Of a stretch of 64,000 nucleotides of DNA, positions 26,326 through 35,111 are shown piece by piece. Every line of letters starts with the position of its first letter. Positions within the stretch are counted from its first letter, which is position 1. A program made the position numbers and the translations under genes. The notes under the pieces are model-generated. The model ran no database searches. It had not been told where the DNA came from and worked only from the letters and a program-made list of their open reading frames with translations. Source of the DNA: Streptomyces sedi (GTDB lineage: Bacteria > Actinomycetota > Actinomycetes > Streptomycetales > Streptomycetaceae); the NCBI RefSeq assembly GCF_006335015.1, contig NZ_VDGT01000006.1, positions 124,001-188,000 on the forward strand, in the 5' to 3' direction.

Positions 26326-27267
26326 GTGTCCGCTGTCGCACCAGACGGCCGCAAGATGTTGCGTCTTGAGGTCCGGAACAGCCAGACCCCGATCGAACGC
26401 AAGCCGGAGTGGATCAAGACCCGCGCCCGGATGGGCCCGGAGTACCAGGCGTTGCAGGGGCTGGTGAAGCGCGAGGGCCTGCACACGGTCTGCCAGGAGG
26501 CCGGCTGCCCCAACATCTTCGAGTGCTGGGAGGACCGCGAGGCCACGTTCCTCATCGGTGGCGAACAGTGCACCAGGCGCTGCGACTTCTGCCAGATCGA
26601 CACCGGCAAGCCCGCGGAGCTGGACCGGGACGAGCCGCGTCGGGTGGCCGACTCGGTACGCCAGATGGACCTGAAGTACGCGACGATCACCGGCGTGGCC
26701 CGTGACGACCTGCCGGACGGCGGCGCCTGGCTCTACGCCGAGACCGTGCGGCAGATCCACGAGGCGATGCCCGGCACCGGTGTCGAGCTGCTGATCCCCG
26801 ACTTCAACGCCGTCCCCGAGCAGTTGGACGAGGTCTTCTCTTCGCGCCCCGAGGTGCTGGCGCACAACGTGGAGACGGTGCCGAGGATCTTCAAGCGGAT
26901 CCGGCCGGCGTTCACCTACGAGCGCTCGTTGCGGGTGCTCACGCTCTCCCGCGAGGCGGGGCTGGTCACCAAGTCGAACCTGATCCTCGGCCTCGGCGAG
27001 ACCCGCGAGGAGGTCAGCCAGGCGCTGCGCGACCTGCACGAGGCCGGCTGCGAGCTGATCACCATCACGCAGTACCTGCGGCCCACCCCGCGCCACCACC
27101 CGGTGGAGCGCTGGGTGAAGCCGGCGGAGTTCGTCGAACTGCAGCAGGAGGCCGAGGAGATCGGGTACGCCGGCGTGATGTCCGGTCCGCTGGTCCGTTC
27201 CTCCTACCGCGCCGGCCGTCTCTACCAGCAGGCCGTCGAGCGGCGCGGCGCCCCGAAGGCGGCCTGA
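26326..27267 (+). CDS. lipA: lipoyl synthase (radical SAM)
   Basis: 313 residues from GTG 26326, preceded by AGGGAG. LipA inserts two sulfur atoms into octanoyl-bound proteins. It has the auxiliary-cluster motif [12 protein letters not shown] (CX4CX5C), which is consumed as sulfur source, and the radical-SAM motif CTRRCDFC (CX3CX2C). The conserved RSSYRAG near the end supplies the serine ligand of the auxiliary cluster. Expected partners in this window are LipB upstream, SucB as substrate, and ErpA as possible cluster donor. Confidence 0.97.
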   Translation: MSAVAPDGRKMLRLEVRNSQTPIERKPEWIKTRARMGPEYQALQGLVKREGLHTVCQEAGCPNIFECWEDREATFLIGGEQCTRRCDFCQIDTGKPAELDRDEPRRVADSVRQMDLKYATITGVARDDLPDGGAWLYAETVRQIHEAMPGTGVELLIPDFNAVPEQLDEVFSSRPEVLAHNVETVPRIFKRIRPAFTYERSLRVLTLSREAGLVTKSNLILGLGETREEVSQALRDLHEAGCELITITQYLRPTPRHHPVERWVKPAEFVELQQEAEEIGYAGVMSGPLVRSSYRAGRLYQQAVERRGAPKAA

Positions 27268-27434
27268 CGGCACGGACCGTTGATCCGGGGGCCACGGGGT
27301 GGAAACACCGCGCGGGCACGATACGAGGGGGAACGTTGTCCATGGCTGGCCCATGGCGGGTTCGCGGGGCGTCGACAGGCGCCGAGGACACTGCCCGGCC
27401 GTGGGTGGCCGGGTCGTCGGGGAGGGACGCGGTG

Positions 27435-27662
27435 ATGGGGTTGGTTCAGCTGGTGCACGGGGAGCGGCCGAGTGTCGGGAGGGCCCTGCGGGCCCTGGAC
27501 GAGCGGCTGCTCGCGGGCGGTCGGCGTACCGCGTTGGAGAACGCCAGGTCCGCGGTGCGCGAGGACGAGGAGCGGGCCGCCGCGCACCGTGACGCGGTGC
27601 GGGCGCTCCGCACGGTCGGCGCGGGCGACACGTCGCCCGCGTTGCCCACCTCGGGGGCCTGA
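27435..27662 (+). CDS. small conserved helical protein
   Basis: 75 residues from ATG 27435 (GTG 27432 also possible), with GGAGGG just upstream. The sequence MGLVQLVHGERPSVGRALRALDERLL is followed by a charged helix RRTALENARSAVREDEERAAAHRDAVRALRTV. It lies between lipA and the DUF4191 gene on the same strand. Small proteins at this position occur in other Streptomyces as I recall; no function is known. A different frame covers the same region, but this one has the ribosome site and coding-like composition. Confidence 0.6.
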   Translation: MGLVQLVHGERPSVGRALRALDERLLAGGRRTALENARSAVREDEERAAAHRDAVRALRTVGAGDTSPALPTSGA

Positions 27663-27704
27663 CCCGGGCGAGGGGCGGGCCGGGGGCGCCGTACACTGGC
27701 CCGC

Positions 27705-28418
27705 ATGGCGCGGAAGGAAAAGGAACAGGATTCCGAAGAACCAGGCCGGTTGAAGCAGATCGGTCTGACCTACAAGATGGCCAAGCGGGTCGATCGTTGG
27801 ATCGGCCTGTGGCTGGCTCTGGTCTTTTTGGGCACGTTCGGGATCGTTCTCGGTATCGGTTTTCTCTGGGGACACCCGGTCTATCTGGGCATCCTCGGCT
27901 TCCTGGTCGCGCTGCTGACCACCGCCATCGTCTTCGGCCGCAGGGCCGAGCGGGCGGCCTTCAGCCAGATGGAGGGCCAGCCGGGCGCCGCGGCGGCCGT
28001 TCTGGAGAACATGCGGCGCGGCATCGTCTTCACCCCGGCCATCGCGGTCAACCGCCAGCAGGACGTGGTCCACCGGGCGGTCGGCAAGTGCGGCGTGGTC
28101 CTGGTCGGTGAGGGCAACCCGAACCGGCTGAGGACGCTGATGGCGGCCGAGAAGCGCCGGATGAACCGGGTCGTCTCCGACGTTCCGGTGCACGACATGG
28201 TCGTCGGCAAGGGTGAGGACCAGGTGGAGCTGAAGGAGCTGCGCCGTCGGATCGCGAAGTACCCGAAGGTGCTGGCGGGCCCGCGGGTCACCGAGGTCAA
28301 CGACCGGCTGCGCGCGATGGGCGACCTGATGAGCAACATGCCGATTCCGAAGGGCCCGATGCCCAAGGGCGGGATGCGGATGAAGGGCAACAACCAGACT
28401 CCCCGTCGGGGCCGCTGA
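27705..28418 (+). CDS. DUF4191 membrane protein
   Basis: 237 residues: a charged N-terminus (MARKEKEQDSEEPGRLKQIGLTYKMAKRVDR), two close membrane helices (about 32-52 and 58-78), then a cytoplasmic domain with AAVLENMRRGIVFTPAIAVNRQQDVVHRAVGKCGVVLVGEGNPNRL, RVVSDVPVHDMVVG and LRRRIAKYPKVLAGPRVTEVNDRL. These are the hallmarks of DUF4191, found beside lipA and glnA in actinobacteria. The Met/Pro-rich tail ends KGNNQTPRRGR. Function is unknown; the linkage suggests a housekeeping envelope role. Confidence 0.88.
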   Translation: MARKEKEQDSEEPGRLKQIGLTYKMAKRVDRWIGLWLALVFLGTFGIVLGIGFLWGHPVYLGILGFLVALLTTAIVFGRRAERAAFSQMEGQPGAAAAVLENMRRGIVFTPAIAVNRQQDVVHRAVGKCGVVLVGEGNPNRLRTLMAAEKRRMNRVVSDVPVHDMVVGKGEDQVELKELRRRIAKYPKVLAGPRVTEVNDRLRAMGDLMSNMPIPKGPMPKGGMRMKGNNQTPRRGR

Positions 28419-28427
28419 GGGTTCACC

Positions 28428-28478
28428 GCTGAACGGTTCGGAGCGCTGAACGGTTCGGAGCGCTGAACGGTTCGGAGC
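28428..28478. repeat. three perfect 17-bp tandem repeats
   Basis: Units at 28428-28444, 28445-28461 and 28462-28478 (GCTGAACGGTTCGGAGC) are identical and abut. They begin ten bases past the DUF4191 stop. There are no spacers, so this is not CRISPR. Confidence 0.9.
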
Positions 28479-28562
28479 GGGGCCGGGCCCGCGGGGATCA
28501 CCTCGCGGCGGCGGTGTCCGGGGCGGCGGAGCCGTCCGGGCGGCCCGGGTGTGAAGTCACGA

Positions 28563-28630
28563 GACGGCGAGGGCCGTTGGTCGGGGCGGTGACATCGATG
28601 TTCACCGTTCGGCCAACGGCCCTCGCCGTC
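28563..28630. terminator. 18-bp hairpin terminator with nested inner repeat
   Basis: Arms 28563-28580 and 28613-28630 pair perfectly over 18 bp. The 32-base loop contains a second near-palindrome centred on ACATCGATGT-like sequence. It lies between the convergent DUF4191 and RDD genes. Confidence 0.85.
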
Positions 28631-28670
28631 GTCGTCCCGCCCGCCGGCGGGGACGATGCCGCGGTGGCGG

Positions 28671-29186
28671 CTACGCCGCGCCCGCCGTCGCCGGGGGCTC
28701 GTCGGCCGCGGGCTGGCCGGTGAGGCGCACCTGCACGGCGGCGGCGGCGCGGTCGTGGAGGCCGCGGCCGTCGCGGTCCCAGATGAGGGCCGGGATGGCC
28801 AGCGCCAGCAGCAGGCAGCGGAGGGCCGAGCGCGGGAAGGAGAGGCGCTCGCCGGAGAGGTGCACCACGCGCAGCCCCAACAGGCGCTTTCCGGGGGTCA
28901 TTCCGACGGTGCCCACGGTCATGAGGCTCATCAGGGTGAAGACCGCCAGGGTCCAGTTGTTGGCCGTCGCGAGGTTCCCCTGGGCGAGGAGACCGTATGC
29001 GATCAAGGCGCAGAGCAGCCAGTCCACGCAGATGGCCGCAAGCCTGCGGCCGACCGGGGCGATCGACCCCGGTCCCTCCCTCGGAAGGCCCAGGCGTTCG
29101 CCCCGGTATCCGAAGTCGATCCCCATGCCCTCGGCCGCCGCGCGGGGGCCGGAGAGCCACGAACCAATTGCCTGCCGGTTGTCCAC
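28671..29186 (-). CDS. RDD-family membrane protein
   Basis: 171 residues. The RDD family is named for Arg-Asp-Asp residues in its first helices; here VGRRLAAICVDWLLCALIAYG carries the equivalent R and D, and GTVGMTPGKRLLGLRVVHLSGERLSFPRSALRCLL is the second conserved block before the last helix. Three or four membrane segments are visible. Members are linked to Na+/H+ transport in some bacteria, but most are uncharacterised. The protein is encoded divergently from glnA, sharing the control region with the GlnR boxes. Confidence 0.85.
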   Translation of the reverse strand: MDNRQAIGSWLSGPRAAAEGMGIDFGYRGERLGLPREGPGSIAPVGRRLAAICVDWLLCALIAYGLLAQGNLATANNWTLAVFTLMSLMTVGTVGMTPGKRLLGLRVVHLSGERLSFPRSALRCLLLALAIPALIWDRDGRGLHDRAAAAVQVRLTGQPAADEPPATAGAA

Positions 29187-29247
29187 GCCTCCACGGTAGC
29201 GCGGCCGGCCGGTCGGCGTGCCGCCGGCTATCCGGCGAGAAGTCCGG

Positions 29248-29285
29248 TTAACACTGGGGAAACAAGTGGGTCATGCCCGAGAAAT
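29248..29285 (+). promoter_or_regulatory. two GlnR-like boxes in the glnA promoter region
   Basis: TTAAC-ACTGGG-GAAAC (29248-29263) and GTCAT-GCCCGA-GAAAT (29270-29285) fit the GlnR pattern gTnAc-N6-GaAAc. The two boxes start exactly 22 bp apart, two helical turns. GlnR would activate or repress glnA according to nitrogen supply. Confidence 0.7.
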
Positions 29286-29383
29286 GGCCTCTCCCTAGGG
29301 TCGGCCCTGGCAGGCCCGCGCGACGGGCCACTCCCGAGCCGCACATCCCCCGCCCTCCCGGGTCGGGGCTAGGAGGACATCGG

Positions 29384-30799
29384 ATGTTCCGAAACGCCGA
29401 CGAGATCAAGAAGTACATCGCGGACAACGACGTCAAGTTCATCGATGTCCGTTTCTGCGACCTGCCGGGCACCATGCAGCACGTCACCGTTCCGGCCGAG
29501 GCGTTCGACCCGGCGGAGCAGCTGATGTTCGACGGGTCGTCGATCCGTGGCTTCCAGGCCATCCACGAGTCCGACATGGCTCTGATCGCCGATCTGACCA
29601 CCGCGCGGGTCGACCCGTTCCGGCGGGACAAGACCGTCAACATCAACTTCTTCATCCACGACCCCATCACGGGCGAGGCCTACAGCCGCGACCCGCGGAA
29701 CGTGGCGAAGAAGGCCGAGGCGTATCTGACCTCGTCCGGGGTCGCGGACACCGCGTTCTTCGGCCCGGAGGCCGAGTTCTACGTCTTCGACGACGTGCGT
29801 TTCGAAACCCGTTCCAACGCCGGCTACTACTACATCGACTCGGAGGCGGGCGCCTGGAACACCGGAGCCATCGAGGAGGGTGGCAACCGGGGCTACAAGG
29901 TCCGTTACAAGGGCGGCTACTTCCCCGCGCCGCCGGTGGACCACTTCGCCGACCTGCGGGCGGAGATCTCCCTTGAGCTGGCCGCCGCGGGCCTGGAGGT
30001 CGAGCGGCAGCACCACGAGGTGGGCACGGCCGGTCAGGCGGAGATCAACTACAAGTTCAACACCCTGCTGGCCGCCGCCGACGACCTGATGCTCTTCAAG
30101 TACATCGTGAAGAACGTCGCCTGGCGGAACGGGAAGACCGCGACGTTCATGCCGAAGCCGATCTTCGGCGACAACGGCTCGGGGATGCACGTCCACCAGT
30201 CGCTGTGGCAGGGCGGGTCGCCGCTCTTCTACGACGAGCAGGGGTACGCGGGCCTGTCGGACACGGCCCGCTACTACATCGGCGGTGTGCTCAAGCACGC
30301 GCCGTCGCTGCTGGCGTTCACCAACCCGACGGTCAACTCCTACCACCGTCTGGTCCCGGGCTTCGAGGCGCCGGTGAACCTGGTCTACTCGCAGCGGAAC
30401 CGTTCCGCCGCGATGCGCATCCCGATCACCGGTTCCAACCCGAAGGCCAAGCGCGTGGAGTTCCGCGCGCCGGACCCGTCGTCGAACCCGTATCTGGCGT
30501 TCTCGGCGCTGCTGCTCGCGGGCCTGGACGGCATCAAGAACAAGATCGAGCCGGCCGAGCCGATCGACAAGGACCTCTACGAGCTGGCGCCCGAGGAGCA
30601 CGCCGGGGTGGCGCAGGTCCCGACCTCGCTGCCGGCCGTGCTGGAGGCGTTGGAGAACGACAACGAGTACCTCCAGGCCGGCGGGGTCTTCACCTCGGAC
30701 CTGATCGAGACCTGGATCGACTTCAAGCGGGAGAAGGAGATCGCGCCGATGCAGCTGCGGCCTCACCCGCACGAGTTCGAGCTGTACTTCGACGTGTGA
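29384..30799 (+). CDS. glnA: glutamine synthetase type I (GSI-beta)
   Basis: 471 residues from ATG 29384, preceded by AGGAGGACATCGG. It makes glutamine from glutamate, ammonia and ATP as a dodecamer. Signatures are [10 protein letters not shown], the metal-site [12 protein letters not shown], the ATP-binding [16 protein letters not shown] and [17 protein letters not shown]. The adenylylation site is Y399 in [11 protein letters not shown], so activity can be shut down by GlnE, whose gene lies at the right end of the window. GlnR-like boxes sit upstream. A 16-bp hairpin follows the gene. Confidence 0.98.
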   Translation: MFRNADEIKKYIADNDVKFIDVRFCDLPGTMQHVTVPAEAFDPAEQLMFDGSSIRGFQAIHESDMALIADLTTARVDPFRRDKTVNINFFIHDPITGEAYSRDPRNVAKKAEAYLTSSGVADTAFFGPEAEFYVFDDVRFETRSNAGYYYIDSEAGAWNTGAIEEGGNRGYKVRYKGGYFPAPPVDHFADLRAEISLELAAAGLEVERQHHEVGTAGQAEINYKFNTLLAAADDLMLFKYIVKNVAWRNGKTATFMPKPIFGDNGSGMHVHQSLWQGGSPLFYDEQGYAGLSDTARYYIGGVLKHAPSLLAFTNPTVNSYHRLVPGFEAPVNLVYSQRNRSAAMRIPITGSNPKAKRVEFRAPDPSSNPYLAFSALLLAGLDGIKNKIEPAEPIDKDLYELAPEEHAGVAQVPTSLPAVLEALENDNEYLQAGGVFTSDLIETWIDFKREKEIAPMQLRPHPHEFELYFDV

Positions 30800-30822
30800 G
30801 CCCGCCGGGCCGTCACGCCGGA

Positions 30823-30860
30823 CGAGGGCCGTCACCCCAGCCGCGGGGTGGCGGCCCTCG
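30823..30860. terminator. 16-bp hairpin terminator after glnA
   Basis: Arms 30823-30838 and 30845-30860 pair over 16 positions (one G-U) with a 6-base loop, between the convergent glnA and transglutaminase-like genes. Confidence 0.85.
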
Positions 30861-30877
30861 CCGCGTGCGTGTCGGGT

Positions 30878-31795
30878 TCAGCGGAGCGTTACGCGTCGGG
30901 GGCCGAGGAACGGGGCGAGGGACAGCACGTTCCCGGGGAGGCGGAGTTCCGGCTCGGCCAGGTAGAGGGCGCGGGCGGCGTCGAGGTCGACGTGCGGGGC
31001 GGTGAGCCGGGCGACGCGGTCGTGGCGGGCCCGCAGGGTGTCGGTGAGGTCCGCGTCGTCGGTGGGGCTGTCGCCCCAGACGTCCCAGAGCAGGGGTTCG
31101 GCGCCGTTGAGCATGGCCAGGTCGAGGCGGAGGGCGTCGCCGACGAGCCACTCGCCGACCAGGGCGGTCTCGGGGGTGCGCACCCCGAAGGTGCGCGGGT
31201 CGGCGTCGCGGGCCCGGACGGCGTGCCAGGCGGCGCCGGCGGTGAGGAAACGGTCACGGGGGACGTCCAACGGGTCGATGCCGGCGGGTGGTGCGGAGGC
31301 GACGTTGGCGTCGGCCAGCAGCCATCCTCGGCGCGGGTCCCAGTACTCGGTGACGGCGTGGTCGGCGTGGAAGTCGTCGTCGGCGAAGTAGTCGGCGAAG
31401 CCGTAGCGCATCCGGGCGGGGATGCCGGTGTGCCGCAGGAACGAGCAGAGCAGTAGCGCGAAGTCGCGGCAGGTGCCGACGAATCGGTCGTTGTAGGGAC
31501 GTTCGTCGGTCAGGGGCGCGCTGTTCCGGTCGAGGATGAGGCCCAGGATGTCGTCGAGGTAGCGGGTCTCGGCGTCGTGGTGGAGGCGTCGCTCGGGGAT
31601 CTCGTAGCCGAGGTGTGTGCCTTCGAGCCGGTGGATGACCAGTCCTCTGGCGGCGCGGGCGAGTCGCTCGGGGTCGGCGGGCAGTGCCGCGTAGGCGTCC
31701 GCGTGGCGGACGGGGTCGGAGAAGGGGCTCTGTGCGGTGTGGAACGCGGCGGCCTCGGGGGTGAGGCGTGCGGCGTGTGGTGCGGGTTCGGACAC
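30878..31795 (-). CDS. transglutaminase-like (papain-fold) domain protein
   Basis: 305 residues. The Cys-His-Asp arrangement of transglutaminase-like peptidases is present: C in FVGTCRDFALLLCSFLRHTGIPARMRYGF, H in FHADHAVTEYWD, and D in GWLLADANV. Bacterial members of this cytoplasmic group are mostly uncharacterised and may be peptidases or amidases. There is no signal peptide. The C-terminal 90 residues look like a separate acidic helical region. The gene converges with glnA. Confidence 0.85.
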   Translation of the reverse strand: MSEPAPHAARLTPEAAAFHTAQSPFSDPVRHADAYAALPADPERLARAARGLVIHRLEGTHLGYEIPERRLHHDAETRYLDDILGLILDRNSAPLTDERPYNDRFVGTCRDFALLLCSFLRHTGIPARMRYGFADYFADDDFHADHAVTEYWDPRRGWLLADANVASAPPAGIDPLDVPRDRFLTAGAAWHAVRARDADPRTFGVRTPETALVGEWLVGDALRLDLAMLNGAEPLLWDVWGDSPTDDADLTDTLRARHDRVARLTAPHVDLDAARALYLAEPELRLPGNVLSLAPFLGPRRVTLR

Positions 31796-32048
31796 GGGCG
31801 CTCCGGGGTGGTTCGGGGGGATGGCCCGTCGCCGGGTGGCGCACCGACCGAATTTATCGCTCCCCAGTTCGATTCGAGGGCTGAGCCTGCCGCTTTTCGC
31901 CTTCCTCTGTCCATCGAGATCTCGTGGAGTGAGCGTGAGGCGAGGCGGGCGCGGGAGGTTACCGGCTGGTCCGGCTGGTTTTGCGCCGTTCGGCTTGCCC
32001 CTCTACGTTCGAAGGGGCGGTCCTGACGGACGGCCGAAGGAGGCACCG

Positions 32049-32876
32049 ATGAGCTTTGTGAGGACCCGCGACGGAGCGCAGATCTACTACAAGGACTGGG
32101 GTGTCGGCCCGCCCGTGGTCTTCTCGCACGGCTGGCCGCTCCAGGCGGATGTCTGGGACGACCAGCTGAACCTGGTGGCGGAGAACGGCTACCGCGGTAT
32201 CGCCCACGACCGCCGGGGCCACGGCCGTTCCAGCCAGACCTGGCACGGCAACAACATGGACACCTACGCCGACGACCTGGCCGAGGTGATCGAGGAGCTG
32301 GACCTGCGCGACGTCACGCTGGTGGGGCACTCCACCGGGGGCGGCGAGGTCACGCGCTATCTCGGGCGGCACGGTTCGGCCCGGGTCAGCCGGCTGGTGC
32401 TGCTGGGCGCGGTGCCGCCGTTGATGCTGCGGACGCCGGAGAATCCCGAGGGGACCCCGATCGATGTCTTCGACCAGATCCGGGAGGGCGTCCGCGGGGA
32501 GCGTTCGCAGTTCTACCTGGACCTGACCGAGACGTTCTTCGGCGCGAACCGGCCGGACAACGAGGTGACGGACGGCAACAGGTACGCGTTCTGGCTGATG
32601 GCCATGCAGCTCGGGGTGCGGGGCGCGTTGGACTGTGTGGCGGCGTTCTCCGAGACGGACTTCACGGAGGATCTGCGACGCGTCGACGTGCCGACGCTGG
32701 TCATCCACGGCGACGACGACCAGATTGTGCCGATCGACGCCTCGGCGCGGAAGTCGGCCGAGATCATCCCGGACGCGACGCTCCACGTGTACGAGGGCGC
32801 GCCGCACGGGCTGGCGAGCGTGCGGGGGTTCAAGGAGCGGTTCCACGAGGACCTGCTCGTCTTCCTCAAGCGCTGA
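32049..32876 (+). CDS. alpha/beta hydrolase (non-heme chloroperoxidase/arylesterase type)
   Basis: 275 residues from ATG 32049 (MSFVRTRDGAQIYYKDWG), the standard start of this subfamily, with GAAGGAGG upstream. The nucleophile is S in LVGHSTGGGEVTRYLGRHG, the acid is D in VIHGDDDQIVP, and the base is H in EGAPHGLASV. The oxyanion-hole segment is FSHGWPLQADVW. Members hydrolyse esters or lactones, and some form peracids and so show haloperoxidase activity in vitro. No neighbour suggests the natural substrate. Confidence 0.9.
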   Translation: MSFVRTRDGAQIYYKDWGVGPPVVFSHGWPLQADVWDDQLNLVAENGYRGIAHDRRGHGRSSQTWHGNNMDTYADDLAEVIEELDLRDVTLVGHSTGGGEVTRYLGRHGSARVSRLVLLGAVPPLMLRTPENPEGTPIDVFDQIREGVRGERSQFYLDLTETFFGANRPDNEVTDGNRYAFWLMAMQLGVRGALDCVAAFSETDFTEDLRRVDVPTLVIHGDDDQIVPIDASARKSAEIIPDATLHVYEGAPHGLASVRGFKERFHEDLLVFLKR

Positions 32877-32989
32877 CGCGGCGGCCGGCGGTCGACAATT
32901 CCCGGCGGGTCTGGGGAGCCCGGTGGTACGGTGAACGGGCTTGTGACGTCGGCCCCTTGAGGGGTCCTGGAGAGTGGGAGGTGAGGTCG

Positions 32990-33067
32990 ATGGCCGCGCA
33001 GACGACGCCTGCTCCGAGCAGCGCACCGCAGTTCCCTCTTCTTCCCCGGGTCCCGGCCGCCGCCTGA
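32990..33067 (+). CDS. possible 25-residue leader peptide upstream of rsgA
   Basis: MAAQTTPAPSSAPQFPLLPR plus VPAAA, 25 codons and a TGA, preceded by a strong ribosome site GGGAGGTGAG. It ends 55 bases before the rsgA ATG, whose own site is weak and lies in a hairpin (ACCCTT 33096-33101 / AAGGGT 33106-33111). It could act as a translated leader. Chance is not excluded. Confidence 0.35.
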   Translation: MAAQTTPAPSSAPQFPLLPRVPAAA

Positions 33068-33122
33068 CCGACGCGTGTCCGCCGTCGCGCGCGGGACCCT
33101 TACCCAAGGGTGCTCATCTGTC

Positions 33123-34343
33123 ATGAGTTCGCGTTTCTCTTTCCCCTCCGAGTTCTCTTCTTCTTCCTCTTCCGACTCCTCTTCCGAGGCTTCGTCGGGC
33201 TTCTCCTCGGACTCCCCCTCGGACTCCCCCTCGGACTCCCCCTCGGACTCCTCCCCGGGCTCCTCGTCACTCGTCCCGGGGCCCGAAGACTCCGCCGGCG
33301 CCGGCGCGTTGGCCGCGCTCGGCTGGGACGGCGGCTGGGCCGCCGCCTTCGAGGAGCACGCGGGGCGCGGGCTGTCGCCGGCGCGGGTGGTGCGGGTCGA
33401 CCGCGGCCGGTGCGACCTGGTCGCCGGGGTCGGCCCGGTGCGCGTCGAGAGCGGCCCGCCCGGCGCCTGCACGGGCGACTGGGTGGCGCTGCGGGCCGCT
33501 GAGGCCGGCGGCGAGCCGCGCCTGGAGGCGCTGCTGCCCCGCCGCACCGCGATCGTGCGGGCCACGGCGTCCCGCGACTCCCACAGCCAGGTGCTCGCCG
33601 CCAATGTCGACACCGTGGTGGTGGCCGTCCCCGCGGGTGGCTCCTGGGACGCCGGCCGGCTGGAGCGGCTGCTGGCGCTGGCCTGGGAGAGCGGGGCCCG
33701 GCCGGTCGTCGCCCTCACCAAGATCGACCGGTGCGCCGATCCGGGGGCGCTGCTGGAGGAGGCCGCCTCGCTGGCGCCCGGTGTCGACGTGGTGGCGACC
33801 AGCGCGCTGCGCGGCGAGGGCGTCGAGGCGCTCAGGGCGCTGCTGGGCGGCACGGTGGTGCTGCTGGGCACCTCCGGGGCCGGCAAGTCCACGTTGGGCA
33901 ACGCCCTGTTGGGCGAGGAGGCGCTCGCCACCGGCGAGATCCGCGAGGTGGACGGCAAGGGGCGGCACACCACCGTGCGCCGGGAGTTGCTGCCGCTGCC
34001 GCGCGGCGGGGTGCTGATCGACACTCCGGGGCTGCGCGGGGTCGGGCTGCATGACGCGGCCGACGGGCTCGGGCAGGTCTTCGCCGACATCGAGGCGCTG
34101 GCCGGGGAGTGCCGGTTCGGGGACTGCGCCCACCGGGTGGAGCCGGGCTGTGCGGTGCTGGCCGCCGTGGAGTCCGGCGAGTTGCCGGAGCGTCGGCTGA
34201 CCAGCTACCGCAAGTTGCTGCGGGAGAACGCCTGGGCGGCGGCGCGCACCGACGCGCGGCTGCGGGCCGAGCAGGCCACCCGCTGGAAGGCGATCAGCCG
34301 CACGCAGCGGGCCGCTTACCGTTTCCGCGACCGGCAGCGCTGA
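33123..34343 (+). CDS. rsgA: ribosome small-subunit-dependent GTPase A with Ser-rich N-terminal extension
   Basis: 406 residues from ATG 33123. RsgA acts in late 30S maturation. The order of motifs shows the circularly permuted GTPase: G4 LTKIDR, then G1 GTSGAGKST, then G3 DTPGLRG; an OB-like domain precedes them and a zinc knuckle with C, C, H and C ligands (CRFGDCAHRVEPGCAV) follows. The first 60 residues are unusual: almost only Ser, Asp, Glu, Pro and Phe, with SDSP repeats encoded by four 12-bp DNA units. The conserved part starts near LAALGWDGGWAAAF; a TTG at 33309 could be an alternative start but lacks a ribosome site. Confidence 0.9.
   Translation: MSSRFSFPSEFSSSSSSDSSSEASSGFSSDSPSDSPSDSPSDSSPGSSSLVPGPEDSAGAGALAALGWDGGWAAAFEEHAGRGLSPARVVRVDRGRCDLVAGVGPVRVESGPPGACTGDWVALRAAEAGGEPRLEALLPRRTAIVRATASRDSHSQVLAANVDTVVVAVPAGGSWDAGRLERLLALAWESGARPVVALTKIDRCADPGALLEEAASLAPGVDVVATSALRGEGVEALRALLGGTVVLLGTSGAGKSTLGNALLGEEALATGEIREVDGKGRHTTVRRELLPLPRGGVLIDTPGLRGVGLHDAADGLGQVFADIEALAGECRFGDCAHRVEPGCAVLAAVESGELPERRLTSYRKLLRENAWAAARTDARLRAEQATRWKAISRTQRAAYRFRDRQR
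33206..33253 (+). repeat. four 12-bp tandem units inside rsgA encoding Ser-Asp-Ser-Pro
   Basis: CTCGGACTCCCC is repeated at 33206, 33218 and 33230; the fourth unit (33242-33253) differs by one base. The copies are identical at the DNA level, which points to recent slippage. Confidence 0.9.
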
Positions 34344-34541
34344 GGGTCGCGCGCACGGCCCCGTCCGTCTGCCCCGTTCCGTCGGCGCCCGCGCCGGTGG
34401 GGCGGGGCGTTCTCGCGCGCCGACGGCGTTCGACCTTCGACCGTTTTCTCCCAACTCCTGGGCGGCGTCCGGCATGTTGCGACCGTTCCGTAACGCGGGG
34501 CACTGGACCGACGGGTAACCCGCACGCGTAATATTGATTAC

Positions 34542-35111
34542 ATGATTACAGACAAGGGGCGGCAGGAGCTGCACGGCTGGTTTGTCGGCCGACTGCCGGA
34601 GTCCTGGTTCACCGAGCTGGTGGAGGTTTCCGCCGACCGCGAGGAGATCACGGTCATCGGGCGGATACCGGAGCCGGACCTCCCCGCGGAGGCGTCGCTC
34701 ACGGAGTTCGAGGCGGCTTGCGAGGGGCGCATCACCGAGTTCCGCGAGCGCACCAGGGCGCAGCGGGTCGAGGTGGCGCGGGAGGCGCAGATCCGTTTTC
34801 GGCGGCAGCTCTCGTGGGGGGCGCGCTGCGGCCACAGCCAGGAGATGTTCACCCACATCTCCGCGCCGGTGATGACCCGGCTGAAGCAGCCCGAGCGGCT
34901 GGTGCTCGACACCCTGATCGCGGGGGGCGTGGCGCGCAGCAGGAGCGACGCGCTGGCCTGGTGTGTGCGGTTGGTGGAACGGCACTCCGACGCCTGGCTG
35001 GCCGATCTGCGCGAGTCGCTGCACGAGGTGGAGCGGGTGCGCACCGAGGGCCCCGCGCCCTCCACGGCGGGCGGGCTGGAGGGCAGCGCGCTGGAGAAGT
35101 CGGACAAGTAG
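34542..35111 (+). CDS. conserved protein with possible ribbon-helix-helix C-terminal domain
   Basis: 189 residues. The N-terminal half (MITDKGRQELHGWFVGRLPESWFTELVEVSADREEITVIGRIPEPDL) is a compact alpha/beta part that I do not recognise. Residues 60-85 form a charged helix (ITEFRERTRAQRVEVAREAQ). The C-terminal VMTRLKQPERLVLDTLIAGGVARSRSDALAWCVRLVERH resembles a ribbon-helix-helix DNA-binding unit, so a regulator is plausible. TAATAT (34529-34534) lies seven bases before the ATG and there is no ribosome site, so the message is probably leaderless. Confidence 0.7.
   Translation: MITDKGRQELHGWFVGRLPESWFTELVEVSADREEITVIGRIPEPDLPAEASLTEFEAACEGRITEFRERTRAQRVEVAREAQIRFRRQLSWGARCGHSQEMFTHISAPVMTRLKQPERLVLDTLIAGGVARSRSDALAWCVRLVERHSDAWLADLRESLHEVERVRTEGPAPSTAGGLEGSALEKSDK

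Noticed and set aside
27472..27753. 93-codon frame between lipA and the DUF4191 gene
   Set aside because: It overlaps the DUF4191 start in a different frame and lacks a ribosome site, unlike the frame beginning at 27435.
28428..28478. Tandem repeats as a mini CRISPR array
   Set aside because: The 17-bp units abut with no spacers, and no cas genes are present. The same holds for 45763-45869.
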